The position numbers and the translations under genes are program-made. Positions 40,309 to 48,737 of a DNA stretch of 64,000 nucleotides are shown here, piece by piece (position 1 is the first letter of the stretch; each line of letters opens with the position of its first letter). This stretch comes from Actinomycetes bacterium (lineage in GTDB: Bacteria; Actinomycetota; Actinomycetes; Propionibacteriales; Propionibacteriaceae): positions 3,989 through 67,988 of the forward strand of contig JAEVYS010000099.1 of NCBI GenBank assembly GCA_023392635.1, read 5' to 3'. The notes below the pieces were generated by a model. That model did no database searches. It was not told the origin of the DNA and saw only the letters and a list, made by a program, of their open reading frames with translations.

Positions 40309-41535
40309 TCACCAGTTGCCGGGGACGGCCTCGTTCTTGGCGACAACGGTGATGCCGTTCTCGACGTAGAAGCCGCGGGCGCGGTCGTGCTCGGCGTTCA
40401 CGCCGATCTCGACGCCGTCGGGCACATGGACGTTCTTGTCGAGGATCGCCCGGCGCACCACGGCGTTGCGGCCGATGCGGCACCCGGAGTAGATCACCGA
40501 CTCCTCGATCTTCGCCCACTTGTCGACCATGACGTTGGGCGAGAGCACCGACCGGTCGACGTCACCGCCGGAGATGATGCAGCCGGAGCCCACGATCGAG
40601 TCCTCCGCGGTACCGCGCAGGGTGAACTTCGCGCCCGGCAGCTGGGCCTGCGAGGTCCAGATCGGCCACTTGCGGTTGTACAGGTTGAACTCGGGATCGA
40701 CCGAGACCAGGTCCATGTGCGCCGCGTGGTAGGCGTCGATCGTGCCGACGTCCCGCCAGTAGTTGCGGTCCTTCTCCGTCGACCCGGGGACGTTGTTGGC
40801 CGTGAAGTCGTAGACCCCGGCGTTCCCGGCCGAGACGAAGGACGGAATGATGTTGCCGCCCATGTCGTGACGGGAGTCGTCGGTGGCCGCGTCCTCGTTG
40901 AGCGCCTCGACGAACGCCTTGCGGGTGAACACGTAGTTGCCCATCGAGGCGAACGACTCCTCCGGGCTGTCCGGCAGGCCGGGCGGGTCCTTCGGCTTCT
41001 CCAGGAACCGGCTGATCTTGCCCTCAGCCGTGGCATCGATGATGCCGAAGGCGCTGGCCTCCTTGCGCGGCACCCGGATGCCGGCGATCGTGGCGTCGAA
41101 CCCCGAGTCGATGTGGGCGTTCACCATGTCCTCGACGTTCATCCGGTAGATGTTGTCCGCCCCGAACACCACCACGTAGTCGGGTTCCTCGTCGTTGATC
41201 AGGTTCATCGACTGGTAGATCGCGTCCGCGCTGCCCTGGTACCACTGCTTGCCGGTGCGCTGTTGCGCCGGGACGGACGTCACGTAGCTGCCCAGCAGCG
41301 GCGACATCCGCCACGTCAGGGCGATGTGGCGGTCCAGGGAGTGCGACTTGTACTGCGTCAGGACGCAGATCTTGGTGAGGTCTGAGTTGGCCAGGTTCGA
41401 CAGCACGAAGTCGATCAGCCGGTACGTGCCCCCGAAGGGAACCGCGGGCTTGGCCCGGTCAGCTGTCAACGGCATGAGTCGCTTGCCCTCGCCACCAGCG
41501 AGGACGATCGACAGCACATTCGGTCCGCTAGTCAT
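40309..41535 (-). CDS. glgC: Glucose-1-phosphate adenylyltransferase
   Basis: 408 residues. The N-terminal nucleotidyltransferase begins SIVLAGGEGKRLMPLTADRAKPAVPFGG, with FGADNIYRM and the glucose-1-phosphate region IPSFVSAGNAGVYDF. A left-handed beta-helix C-terminus follows (EDSIVGSGCIISGGDVDRSVLSPNVMVDKWAKIEESVIYSGCRIG). It makes ADP-glucose for glycogen/alpha-glucan synthesis and is usually allosterically controlled. Divergent from glgA, as in other actinobacteria. TAGGTT lies six bases before the ATG. Confidence 0.96.
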   Translation of the reverse strand: MTSGPNVLSIVLAGGEGKRLMPLTADRAKPAVPFGGTYRLIDFVLSNLANSDLTKICVLTQYKSHSLDRHIALTWRMSPLLGSYVTSVPAQQRTGKQWYQGSADAIYQSMNLINDEEPDYVVVFGADNIYRMNVEDMVNAHIDSGFDATIAGIRVPRKEASAFGIIDATAEGKISRFLEKPKDPPGLPDSPEESFASMGNYVFTRKAFVEALNEDAATDDSRHDMGGNIIPSFVSAGNAGVYDFTANNVPGSTEKDRNYWRDVGTIDAYHAAHMDLVSVDPEFNLYNRKWPIWTSQAQLPGAKFTLRGTAEDSIVGSGCIISGGDVDRSVLSPNVMVDKWAKIEESVIYSGCRIGRNAVVRRAILDKNVHVPDGVEIGVNAEHDRARGFYVENGITVVAKNEAVPGNW

Positions 41536-41541
41536 GCTCCG

Positions 41542-41547
41542 AACCTA
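41542..41547 (-). promoter_or_regulatory. Leaderless -10 box (TAGGTT) of glgC
   Basis: TAGGTT on the minus strand ends six bases before ATG 41535. Confidence 0.55.
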
Positions 41548-41673
41548 GGACCTCGGGGGTGCTGCCACAAGGAAACGCGGGAAAAGGTGCGCCGGGTCTG
41601 AGGCTGGGATTCACGCTGGAGGGGATCGCGCCAACCCATGCCCATCCGCGAGGTTCTGTGACACGATCGCGTC

Positions 41674-42870
41674 ATGGCACTTCGCGTCTCCATCCTCACC
41701 CGGGAGTACCCCCCGCACATCTACGGCGGCGCCGGCGTCCACGTCGGCCAGCTCGTGCCCCAACTGCGCAAGTTCACCGACTACGTCGAGGTCCAGTGCA
41801 TGGGCGAGCCCCGCGAGGGGGCCACCGCGCACGCCGAGGACTTCCCGCCCGGCGCCAACGCCGCACTCCGCGTGCTCGGGGCGGACGTTGCCATGGCGAA
41901 CGCCATCGGCGACGTGGACGTGATCCACTCCCACACCTGGTACGCCAACTTCGCCGGACTGATCGGCTCCAAGTTCCGCGACGTGCCGCATGTGGTCACC
42001 TCGCACTCCCTCGAGCCGCACCGCCCGTGGAAGGCCGAGCAACTCGGGGGCGGCTACCGCGTCTCGTCGTGGGCGGAGAAGACGGCCTTCGAGGACGCCG
42101 CTGCGGTGATCTCGGTGAGCGAGGGGATGCGCGCCGACGTCCTCGACTCCTACTCGGACCTGGACCCCGACCGGGTCCACGTGGTGAAGAACGGCATCGA
42201 CCCCGAGGAGTTCAAGCCCGACTTCGGCACCGACGTGGTCGACTCCCTCGGTGTCGACCGGGACCGCCCGCTGGTCGTCTTCGTCGGACGCATCACCCGG
42301 CAGAAGGGCCTGGTGCACCTGGTGCGCGCGGCGCAACAACTCGACCCGGACACCCAGTTGCTGCTGCTCGCCGGTGCGCCCGACACCCCGGAGATCGCCG
42401 CGGAGTTCGACACCGCCTTCGCCGAGCTGAGCCGCGTGCGCGGCGGCAGCGTGAAATGGGTGCAGGAGATGCTGCCCCGGGCGTCGGTACGGCAGGTGCT
42501 CACCCACGCCACCGTGTTCGCGTGCCCCTCGATCTACGAGCCGCTCGGCATCGTGAACCTGGAGGCGATGGCCTGCGAGACCGCCGTCGTGGCGTCCGCG
42601 GTCGGCGGCATCCCCGAGGTCGTCGTGGACGGCCAGACCGGAACCCTGGTGGCCTACGACCCGAAGCAGGCCGGCGATCCGGCGTTCGTCGCGCACTTCG
42701 AGGCCACCTTCGCCGCGGAGATCAACCGGATCACGCGCGACCCGGCTCTGGCCGAGCGCTACGGCAAAGCCGGACGCCAGCGCTGCATCGACGAGTTCTC
42801 ATGGGAGAAGATCGCGAAGGAGACCGTCGCGGTGTACGAGAAGGCGATCGCCTTCCACCACGGCCGTTGA
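41674..42870 (+). CDS. glgA: Actinobacterial glycogen synthase / alpha-maltose-1-phosphate synthase (GlgA/GlgM, GT4)
   Basis: 398 residues. GT-B fold: N-terminal RVSILTREYPPHIYGGAGVHVGQL, then VVFVGRITRQKGLVHLVRAAQQL and CPSIYEPLGIVNLEAMACETAVVASAVGGIPEV (GPGTF/E7E type nucleotide-sugar site). It is the short actinobacterial form, whose mycobacterial relative (Rv1212c) transfers glucose from ADP-glucose to glucose-1-phosphate to make maltose-1-phosphate. Plain glycogen synthase activity cannot be excluded. Uses the product of the divergent glgC. A CACGAT box lies six bases before the ATG. A strong hairpin follows the gene. Confidence 0.93.
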   Translation: MALRVSILTREYPPHIYGGAGVHVGQLVPQLRKFTDYVEVQCMGEPREGATAHAEDFPPGANAALRVLGADVAMANAIGDVDVIHSHTWYANFAGLIGSKFRDVPHVVTSHSLEPHRPWKAEQLGGGYRVSSWAEKTAFEDAAAVISVSEGMRADVLDSYSDLDPDRVHVVKNGIDPEEFKPDFGTDVVDSLGVDRDRPLVVFVGRITRQKGLVHLVRAAQQLDPDTQLLLLAGAPDTPEIAAEFDTAFAELSRVRGGSVKWVQEMLPRASVRQVLTHATVFACPSIYEPLGIVNLEAMACETAVVASAVGGIPEVVVDGQTGTLVAYDPKQAGDPAFVAHFEATFAAEINRITRDPALAERYGKAGRQRCIDEFSWEKIAKETVAVYEKAIAFHHGR

Positions 42871-42891
42871 CCGGACCGGCACCCGGATGAC

Positions 42892-42922
42892 CGAGGGCCC
42901 CGGGGATTCCCCGGGGCCCTCG
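42892..42922. terminator. Bidirectional hairpin terminator between glgA and the DUF3117 gene
   Basis: A perfect 14-bp GC-rich stem (left arm CGAGGGCCCCGGGG) with a three-base loop, 22 bases after the glgA stop and 19 bases from the convergent gene. No U-tract. Confidence 0.8.
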
Positions 42923-42940
42923 ACGTTCGCGTGCCGTGCG

Positions 42941-43111
42941 TCAGGCGACGACGACGCCTTCCAGTGCAGCCTTCAACTCTGCCGCTTCCGTGGCGTTCAT
43001 CTCGATCACCAGGCGGCCGCCGCCTTCCGCGGGGATGCGCATGGCGATCACGCGACCCTCCTTGGCCACCTCGATCGGCCCGTCGCCGGTCCGCGGTTTC
43101 ATCGCTGCCAT
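42941..43111 (-). CDS. DUF3117 domain protein, 56 aa
   Basis: 56 residues, MAAMKPRTGDGPIEVAKEGR..., RIPAEGGGRLVIEMNATEAAELKAAL, the complete DUF3117 family conserved across actinobacteria (Rv1211-like, next to glgA/glgC in M. tuberculosis from memory). Function unknown; predicted small alpha/beta protein. GAGG lies six bases before the ATG. An AT-rich -10-like patch (43151-43162) is further upstream. Confidence 0.9.
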   Translation of the reverse strand: MAAMKPRTGDGPIEVAKEGRVIAMRIPAEGGGRLVIEMNATEAAELKAALEGVVVA

Positions 43112-43226
43112 CGCATACCTCAATTTCTGGCTGGTTGTGGATCCAACTCTCCCATTATTCCATCCCGGGCAGACCGCCGCGGCACGCCCGGAAGAGCGCT
43201 CGTCCCGCGGGGTGTCGTGCCGGCGC

Positions 43227-43484
43227 TCAGGCTCCGGGAGCGTCGCCGGCGTCCAGCTGCCGGGCCAGGCGATCGAGCAACTCGTCCACCTGCTGCATCG
43301 AGTACCCGCGGGTCTCGACTCCGAACCGCAGGCCCCGGAGGTCCTCACCGGTGAGGTCTCCGTCGGGAACATGGGGACGCGGGGTGTCGGTGACGGTGGG
43401 CGGGAACTCGCCGAGCCGACCGGTCGACGCGACCGCGGCCAGCCCGAGGATCGCCACGGCGATCATCCACAGCACCCACTCCAT
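43227..43484 (-). CDS. Short membrane-anchored DivIVA-domain protein
   Basis: 85 residues. One N-terminal membrane segment (WVLWMIAVAILGLAAVAS) is followed by RFGVETRGYSMQQVDELLDRLARQL, the curved-membrane-binding/coiled DivIVA motif (RGYxxxQVDxLLDRL). Similar small proteins lie near glgA in mycobacteria. Possibly links cell-pole or septum proteins to the envelope. TAGAGT lies six bases before the ATG. Confidence 0.82.
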   Translation of the reverse strand: MEWVLWMIAVAILGLAAVASTGRLGEFPPTVTDTPRPHVPDGDLTGEDLRGLRFGVETRGYSMQQVDELLDRLARQLDAGDAPGA

Positions 43485-43490
43485 GGGCGA

Positions 43491-43496
43491 ACTCTA
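43491..43496 (-). promoter_or_regulatory. Leaderless -10 box (TAGAGT) of the DivIVA-domain gene
   Basis: TAGAGT on the minus strand ends six bases before ATG 43484. Confidence 0.5.
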
Positions 43497-43501
43497 CCGA
43501 G

Positions 43502-44263
43502 TCACGACATCTGTGACGCCGTGCGGGGCTGGGTCACCTTCGGGCCGGGCCCGGTCGCCAGGGCGACCGCCTCCTCCGGATCGTCGGTCAGCTGCAGCAA
43601 CGTGAGGTCGCCGGGGGCGATGTAGGCGCTGGCGAGCACGCCGTCCTGCAACCAGTCCAGCAGGGGTGTCCAGAAGGCGCTGCCGAAGAGCACGATGGGG
43701 AACGAGGTGACCTTGCGGGTCTGGACGAGCGTGAGCGCCTCGAACACCTCGTCGAACGTGCCGAAGCCGCCGGGCATCACCACGAAGCCCTGGGAGTACT
43801 TCAGGAACATCACCTTGCGGGCGAAGAAGTAGCGGAAGTTGATGCCGAGCGAGACGTACTTGTTGAGTGCCTGCTCGAACGGAAGCTCGATGCCCAGGCC
43901 CACCGACACGCCGCCGGCCTCCAGCGCACCGCGGTTGGCCGCCTCCATGATGCCGGGCCCGCCGCCCGTGATCGTGGCGAAGCCCGCCTCGGCCAGGCCC
44001 TTGCCGATCCGCTGGGCAGCGACGTACATCGGGTCGCGACGGGGTGTCCGTGCCGAGCCGAACACGCCGATACCCGGCCCCAGTTCGGCGAGGGTGCCGA
44101 ACCCTTCCACGAACTCGGCCTGGATGCGCATGACCCGCCACGGGTCGGCGTGCACCCAGGCGCCGTCGCCCTTGTCGTTGAGGAGGCGCTGGTCGGTGGT
44201 GGTCGGCAGGACCTGGTCGTGGCGCCGGATCACCGGGCCCTGCGTGCGCGTGCGTTTGCTCAC
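43502..44263 (-). CDS. LOG-family (TIGR00730) nucleoside-5'-monophosphate phosphoribohydrolase
   Basis: 253 residues. Rossmann fold with GPGIGVFGSART, ITGGGPGIMEAANRGA and the active-site motif PGGFGTFDEVFE (residues 164-174, Glu172). The family releases bases, including cytokinin-type adenines, from their ribosyl monophosphates; mycobacterial Rv1205 is a member. GTG start with TAGATT six bases upstream. Confidence 0.92.
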   Translation of the reverse strand: MSKRTRTQGPVIRRHDQVLPTTTDQRLLNDKGDGAWVHADPWRVMRIQAEFVEGFGTLAELGPGIGVFGSARTPRRDPMYVAAQRIGKGLAEAGFATITGGGPGIMEAANRGALEAGGVSVGLGIELPFEQALNKYVSLGINFRYFFARKVMFLKYSQGFVVMPGGFGTFDEVFEALTLVQTRKVTSFPIVLFGSAFWTPLLDWLQDGVLASAYIAPGDLTLLQLTDDPEEAVALATGPGPKVTQPRTASQMS

Positions 44264-44269
44264 GCGTGC

Positions 44270-44275
44270 AATCTA
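44270..44275 (-). promoter_or_regulatory. Leaderless -10 box (TAGATT) of the LOG gene
   Basis: TAGATT on the minus strand ends six bases before GTG 44263. Confidence 0.55.
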
Positions 44276-44318
44276 TTGCCCCGGGCCCAACGCCGGAGGG
44301 CGGACGTGCGTCGCGCCT

Positions 44319-45374
44319 TCAGCCGAGCCAGCGAAGCAGTGCGTCCCGGCACGTGTACAGGTCGGCCACCGGGCAGAACTCGTCGTCGGCGTGGGCCTTG
44401 CCCGGGTCGGCGGGTCCGAAGTTCACGGCGGGGACGCCGAGCGCGCTGAACCGGGCCACGTCCGTCCAGCCGTACTTCGGCCCGGCCTGCCCGCCCACCG
44501 CGGCCAGGAACTCCTGCGCGATCGGACGGTCCAGGCCGGGCCTGGCGCCGGGGGCGACGTCGATGAACTCCAGCTCGTGGCCGGGGAACAGCGCGCGGCA
44601 GTGCGCCTTGGCACCCGCCTCGTCGCGGTCGGGCGCGAACCGGAAGTTGACCGTGAGCGTGCCCGCATCCGGGACGACGTTGCCGGCGATCCCCCCGGAG
44701 ATCGCGACGGCGTTGAGGCCCTCGCGGTAGACCAGCCCGTCCACCTCAACCTGCCGGGGCTCGTAGTCCGCCAGCCGCGAGAGCGGCTCGGCGAGGTCGT
44801 GGATCGCGTTGTGCCCCAGCCATGAGCGGGCGGAGTGGGCTGCCGTCCCGGAGGTGGAGAGGACGAAGCGCAGGGTGCCCTGGCAACCGCCCTCCACCCG
44901 CGCCGACGTCGGCTCCATCAGGACCGCGAAGTCCGCGGCGAGCCAGTCGGGATGTTCGCGCGCGACCCGGGTGAGCGAGTTCTGCTCGGCCGCGACCTCC
45001 TCGTGGTCGTAGAAGATCCACGTCACGTCCCGTGACGGGGCCGGAAGGGCCGCCGCGCAGGCCAGCATCACGGCCACGCCGCCCTTCATGTCGCAGGTGC
45101 CGCGCCCGTAGACCCGGTCGCCGTCCCGCCGGGACGGCAGGTTGCCGGCGACGGGGACGGTGTCGAGGTGACCGGCGATGACGACGCGTTCGGCACGGCC
45201 CAGCAGGGTCCGGGCCACGACCGTGTCGCCGTCGCGCTGGACGTCCAGGTGCGGCTGTCGCCGCAGGGCGTCCGCGACCAGGTCGGCCAGCTCGCGCTCG
45301 TTGCCACTGACCGATTCCACGTCCACCACCTGTTGCAGCAGGGCCACCAGGTCACCGGTCAGGTCGAGGCTCAT
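44319..45374 (-). CDS. dapE: Succinyl-diaminopimelate desuccinylase
   Basis: 351 residues of the M20 peptidase fold. Zinc ligands are visible as VIAGHLDTVPV (His), GRGTCDMKGG (Asp), FYDHEEVAAEQN (Glu-Glu) and VLMEPTSA (Glu); the lid dimerisation domain occupies about 170-280. It removes succinate from N-succinyl-LL-diaminopimelate. ATG 45374 is chosen from the leaderless promoter; the frame stays open far upstream through antisense of dapD, which is a shadow. Divergent from dapD, an unbroken pathway pair. Confidence 0.94.
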   Translation of the reverse strand: MSLDLTGDLVALLQQVVDVESVSGNERELADLVADALRRQPHLDVQRDGDTVVARTLLGRAERVVIAGHLDTVPVAGNLPSRRDGDRVYGRGTCDMKGGVAVMLACAAALPAPSRDVTWIFYDHEEVAAEQNSLTRVAREHPDWLAADFAVLMEPTSARVEGGCQGTLRFVLSTSGTAAHSARSWLGHNAIHDLAEPLSRLADYEPRQVEVDGLVYREGLNAVAISGGIAGNVVPDAGTLTVNFRFAPDRDEAGAKAHCRALFPGHELEFIDVAPGARPGLDRPIAQEFLAAVGGQAGPKYGWTDVARFSALGVPAVNFGPADPGKAHADDEFCPVADLYTCRDALLRWLG

Positions 45375-45381
45375 GGGCCGC

Positions 45382-45387
45382 AGAATA
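45382..45387 (-). promoter_or_regulatory. Leaderless -10 box (TATTCT) of dapE
   Basis: TATTCT on the minus strand ends seven bases before ATG 45374, and only 17 bases separate it from the divergent dapD box. Confidence 0.55.
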
Positions 45388-45404
45388 GCCTCAGGCACGC
45401 CCGG

Positions 45405-45410
45405 TAGGCT
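45405..45410 (+). promoter_or_regulatory. Leaderless -10 box (TAGGCT) of dapD
   Basis: TAGGCT ends six bases before ATG 45417. Confidence 0.55.
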
Positions 45411-45416
45411 GACCGC

Positions 45417-46340
45417 ATGACCCGACCCGCGCACGGCTGGGGCCTGGCTAGTGTCCATTCCTCCGGCCAGGTTCTCGACACCTGGTTCCCCGCACCCGCC
45501 CTCGGCGGCCCGGCCGACCGCGAGCCCCCCAAGGAGCTCGTGGCCGCGGCCATGCGTGACGACGAGCGCGACGTCCGCACCGAGCCGCTGCTGGTCGAGA
45601 TCGACCTGGACGAACCGCCGGTGACGGTTCCGGACGCCTACCTGCGCCTGCACCTGTTCAGCACGCGGGCCTGTGCCCCGCGTTCGATCGACCTGACCGG
45701 ACTGTTCAGCGTGCTGCCGAACGTGGTGTGGACCAGCTTCGGGCCGTGCGCCGTGGACGGCTTCGAGTCCGTCCGGCTCGCCCTCCTCTCCGTGCACGGG
45801 CGGGTCTCGGTGTACGGCGTCGACAAGTTCCCGCGGATGACCGACTACGTGGTGCCGTCCGGAGTGCGGATCGCCGACGCGGACCGCGTCCGGCTGGGCG
45901 CCCATCTCGCCCCCGGGACGACGGTGATGCACGAGGGGTTCGTGAACTACAACGCGGGCACGCTGGGCTCGTCGATGGTGGAGGGACGCATCTCGGCGGG
46001 CGTCATCGTGGGAGCCGGGTCGGACATCGGCGGCGGCGCCTCCATCATGGGCACGTTGTCGGGCGGCGGCCAGGAGCAGATCACGATCGGCGAGCGCTGC
46101 CTGCTCGGCGCGGAGGCCGGCGTGGGCATCTCCCTCGGTGATGACTGCGTGGTGGAGGCCGGCCTCTACGTCACCGCTGGAACCAAGGTGACGCTGCCCG
46201 GAGGTGCGGTCGTGAAGGCCGTCCAGCTGAGTGGGCGCGACGGGCTGCTCTTCCTGCGCAACTCCATGACCGGCGCGGTCGAGGCCCGGAACCGGCGGGG
46301 CTCGGGTGTCGAGCTGAACTCCGCACTCCACGACAACTGA
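45417..46340 (+). CDS. dapD: Tetrahydrodipicolinate N-succinyltransferase
   Basis: 307 residues, the actinobacterial DapD type. An alpha/beta N-terminal domain is followed by a left-handed beta-helix with hexapeptide repeats (RIADADRVRLGAHLAPGTTVMHEGFVNYNAGTLG; AGVIVGAGSDIGGGASIMGTLSGGG; CLLGAEAGVGISLGDDCVVEAGLYV). It succinylates tetrahydrodipicolinate with succinyl-CoA, the step before DapC. Followed by the lysozyme-like gene seven bases later. Confidence 0.95.
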   Translation: MTRPAHGWGLASVHSSGQVLDTWFPAPALGGPADREPPKELVAAAMRDDERDVRTEPLLVEIDLDEPPVTVPDAYLRLHLFSTRACAPRSIDLTGLFSVLPNVVWTSFGPCAVDGFESVRLALLSVHGRVSVYGVDKFPRMTDYVVPSGVRIADADRVRLGAHLAPGTTVMHEGFVNYNAGTLGSSMVEGRISAGVIVGAGSDIGGGASIMGTLSGGGQEQITIGERCLLGAEAGVGISLGDDCVVEAGLYVTAGTKVTLPGGAVVKAVQLSGRDGLLFLRNSMTGAVEARNRRGSGVELNSALHDN

Positions 46341-46347
46341 GCCGTCC

Positions 46348-47205
46348 GTGAGACGCGCTCGGACCGTGCTGTGGGCGGTCGTCGGGATCGTGGTCGTGCT
46401 GGCCCTCGTGGTCGGTGGCGTGGTGCTCTGGTCGACCTACAACAAGGTCCCGCTGCCGATCGAGGATCGCTGCACCGCGACCGCCGGCGGCCACGTCACC
46501 ACGCTCACGCCGGAGCAGGCGCGGAACGCCGCGATCATCGCCGGAGTGTCGATCCGCCGTGGCCTGGCGCCCCGCGCCGCGTCCATCGCGTTGGCGACGG
46601 CGTACCAGGAGTCCGGTATCCGCAACCTCGACTACGGCCACTCCGACTCCCTCGGGCTGTTCCAGCAGCGTCCCTCCAAGGGCTGGGGAACCGTCGACCA
46701 GATCATGGACCCGTGGTACTCCTCCACCTCCTTCTACAAGGCGATGGAGCGCGTCAAGAACTGGCGGACCAGGGACATCAACGACGTCGCCCAGGCCGTA
46801 CAGCGCAGCGCGTACCCCGACGCCTACCGCAAGCACGTGGCGAACGCGCGGACCCTGGCCAGCTCGCTCACCGGCGAGACGCCGGCGTCGTTCACCTGCG
46901 TCGTCGGCAGTCCGGGTGCCGCAGACCCCTCCGGCACGGCCGGCTTCCTGAAGAAGACACTGGGCCCCGGTGCGGTCGAGGTCCGTCGCAGCGGCTCGAC
47001 GCTCACCGTCACCGCGGACAGCCCCGCCCAGGCGTGGGCCGTCGCGCACCTCGCCATCGCGAACACCGCCTCCTACGGGCTCGCGTCGGTCACCGTCGGG
47101 CCCTACTCCTGGACGCACTCCACGACCGGACTCGCCGAGTGGCAGGGCACCGGACCGAGCACGGCCACGGACGTGACGCTGGTGTTCCCCGAGCCGAAGC
47201 GCTGA
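46348..47205 (+). CDS. Membrane-anchored protein with lysozyme-like fold
   Basis: 285 residues. One N-terminal membrane segment (VLWAVVGIVVVLALVVGGVVLW, about 7-29) is followed by an extracytoplasmic domain with ALATAYQESGIRNLDYGHSDSLGLFQQRPSKGWG. This resembles the catalytic-Glu (Glu88) and substrate cleft of lysozyme/transglycosylase folds. A C-terminal region of about 100 residues is unassigned. It may act on peptidoglycan, or be an inactive relative. Its position right after dapD suggests co-transcription and a wall link. GTG start. Confidence 0.75.
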   Translation: MRRARTVLWAVVGIVVVLALVVGGVVLWSTYNKVPLPIEDRCTATAGGHVTTLTPEQARNAAIIAGVSIRRGLAPRAASIALATAYQESGIRNLDYGHSDSLGLFQQRPSKGWGTVDQIMDPWYSSTSFYKAMERVKNWRTRDINDVAQAVQRSAYPDAYRKHVANARTLASSLTGETPASFTCVVGSPGAADPSGTAGFLKKTLGPGAVEVRRSGSTLTVTADSPAQAWAVAHLAIANTASYGLASVTVGPYSWTHSTTGLAEWQGTGPSTATDVTLVFPEPKR

Positions 47206-47243
47206 GCCTGCCCCGACGGTCGTCCCGCCCGCCCCGCGGGGTC

Positions 47244-48350
47244 TCAGCTCACGGCGAGCAGGCGCTTCGCCGCGGCGGCGATGCGCTCGTCCGTGGCGGT
47301 CAGGGCCACCCGGACGAACCGGACCCCGGCCTCACCGTAGAAGTCGCCGGGAGCCACCAGGATGCCGAGTTCGGCGAGGCGGTCGACGCTCGCCCGGCAG
47401 TCCTCGTCCCGCGTGCACCACAGGTACAGCGATCCCTGCGAGTGCTCGACACGGAAGCCGGCCGCCGTCAGTGCGGGACGCAGGAGCGCGCGGCGCCTGC
47501 GGTAGCGGGCACGCTGCTCATCCACGTGGGACTGGTCCTCGAGCAGGGCGATCATGGCGGCCTGCACCGGCGCGGGCACGATCAGGCCGGCATGCTTGCG
47601 CACCTCCAGCAACGGCCGGACGACGTCCGGGTCGCCGGCGACGAAGCCCGCACGGTAACCGGCGGCGTTCGACCGCTTCGACAGCGAATGAACAGCGAGC
47701 AACCCCTCGAGCGACCCGGAGTTGATCGCGGGGTGCAGCACCGACATCGGCTCGGCGTCCCAGCCGAACTCGCCGTAGCACTCGTCGGAGGCGAGCACCG
47801 CGCCGGCCGCGCGCGACGCGTCCACCCACTGCGTGAGCCGTTCGGGCGGCAGGATCTCGCCGTGCGGGTTCGCCGGGGAGTTGATCCACACCAGCCCAGG
47901 ACGCAGCCCGGCAACCGCAGACGGGTCGTCGGTGGCCACGACGTTGGCGCCGGCGATGCGCCCCCCGACGTCGTACGTCGGGTAGGCGGTGGTCGGGATC
48001 ACCACGGTCCGGCCGGCACCCACGCCGAGCAGGGTGGGCAGGAGGGCCACCAGTTCCTTCGTGCCCACGACCGGCAGGACGCCGGCATCGGAGAGCCCTT
48101 CCGCCCCCCACCGCCGGCTCAGGTAGTCGACGATCGAGGCGCGCAGGCGCGGTGTGCCCCAGGTGGTCGGGTAGCCGGGCGCGTCCGAGGCCTCGGCCAG
48201 AGCACGGCGGCCCACTTCCGGGGTCGGGTCGACCGGGGTGCCGACCGACAGGTCGACGATGCCGTCAGGGTGTGCGGCGGCGCGGGCCCTCGCCGCGTCC
48301 AGGGAGTCCCAGGGAAAGTCGGGCAGCTGCCCGGCCAGCCCCGGGGTCAC
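47244..48350 (-). CDS. dapC: N-succinyldiaminopimelate aminotransferase
   Basis: 368 residues of fold-type I PLP aminotransferases. WGTPRLRASIVDYLSRRWG, SPANPHGEILP (Asn for PLP), LASDECYGEFGWD (Asp-Tyr pair) and the PLP Lys225 in VHSLSKRSNAAGYRAGF. It transaminates N-succinyl-2-amino-6-ketopimelate with glutamate. GTG start overlaps the stop of fdxA (GTGA), so dapC is translationally coupled to a ferredoxin, as in other actinobacteria from memory. Confidence 0.92.
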   Translation of the reverse strand: MTPGLAGQLPDFPWDSLDAARARAAAHPDGIVDLSVGTPVDPTPEVGRRALAEASDAPGYPTTWGTPRLRASIVDYLSRRWGAEGLSDAGVLPVVGTKELVALLPTLLGVGAGRTVVIPTTAYPTYDVGGRIAGANVVATDDPSAVAGLRPGLVWINSPANPHGEILPPERLTQWVDASRAAGAVLASDECYGEFGWDAEPMSVLHPAINSGSLEGLLAVHSLSKRSNAAGYRAGFVAGDPDVVRPLLEVRKHAGLIVPAPVQAAMIALLEDQSHVDEQRARYRRRRALLRPALTAAGFRVEHSQGSLYLWCTRDEDCRASVDRLAELGILVAPGDFYGEAGVRFVRVALTATDERIAAAAKRLLAVS

Positions 48351-48667
48351 TCGCCCTGGGGCGGGAGCGCGGCGACAGTGGGGTGGTCGGCGTCGATCGG
48401 TCCGAGCTTGGCCGCGCCGCCGGGCGAGCCGATCTCGTCGAAGAAGTGCACGTTGATGTCGTAGTACTCCGCCTGGTCGGCGGGCACGTCATCCTCGTAG
48501 AAGATCGCCTCGGTCGGGCACACCGGTTCGCAGGCCCCGCAGTCGACGCACTCGTCGGGATGGATGTAGAGCATCCGGTTGCCCTCGTAGATGCAGTCGA
48601 CGGGACACTCCTCGACGCACGCGAGGTCCTTGACATCCACACACCCGAGAGTGATCACGTAGGTCAT
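48347..48667 (-). CDS. fdxA: Seven-iron-type ferredoxin
   Basis: 106 residues. Eight cysteines (9, 17, 21, 25, 40, 43, 46, 50) sit in GCVDVKDLACVEECPVDC and ECVDCGACEPVCP, the FdxA pattern that binds one [3Fe-4S] and one [4Fe-4S] cluster. The C-terminal extension is acidic (EDDVPADQAEYYDINVHFF). Soluble electron carrier. AAGGAG lies eight bases before the ATG; a longer frame to 48967 is rejected for lack of a site. First gene of the fdxA-dapC operon. Confidence 0.95.
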   Translation of the reverse strand: MTYVITLGCVDVKDLACVEECPVDCIYEGNRMLYIHPDECVDCGACEPVCPTEAIFYEDDVPADQAEYYDINVHFFDEIGSPGGAAKLGPIDADHPTVAALPPQGE

Positions 48668-48705
48668 TGACCGGCTCCTTGATCGTTCCTGACAGACTCG
48701 TCTGC

Positions 48706-48711
48706 ACTCTA
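48706..48711 (-). promoter_or_regulatory. Candidate -10 box (TAGAGT) of fdxA
   Basis: TAGAGT on the minus strand, 38 bases before the ATG, would give a leader carrying the AAGGAG site. Confidence 0.4.
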
Positions 48712-48737
48712 CAACTGACAACGAGAGATGATGGGCC

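Noticed and set aside
45375..46331. Upstream extension of dapE antisense to dapD
   Set aside because: DapE homology begins at 45374, next to a leaderless -10 box; the extension is a shadow of dapD.
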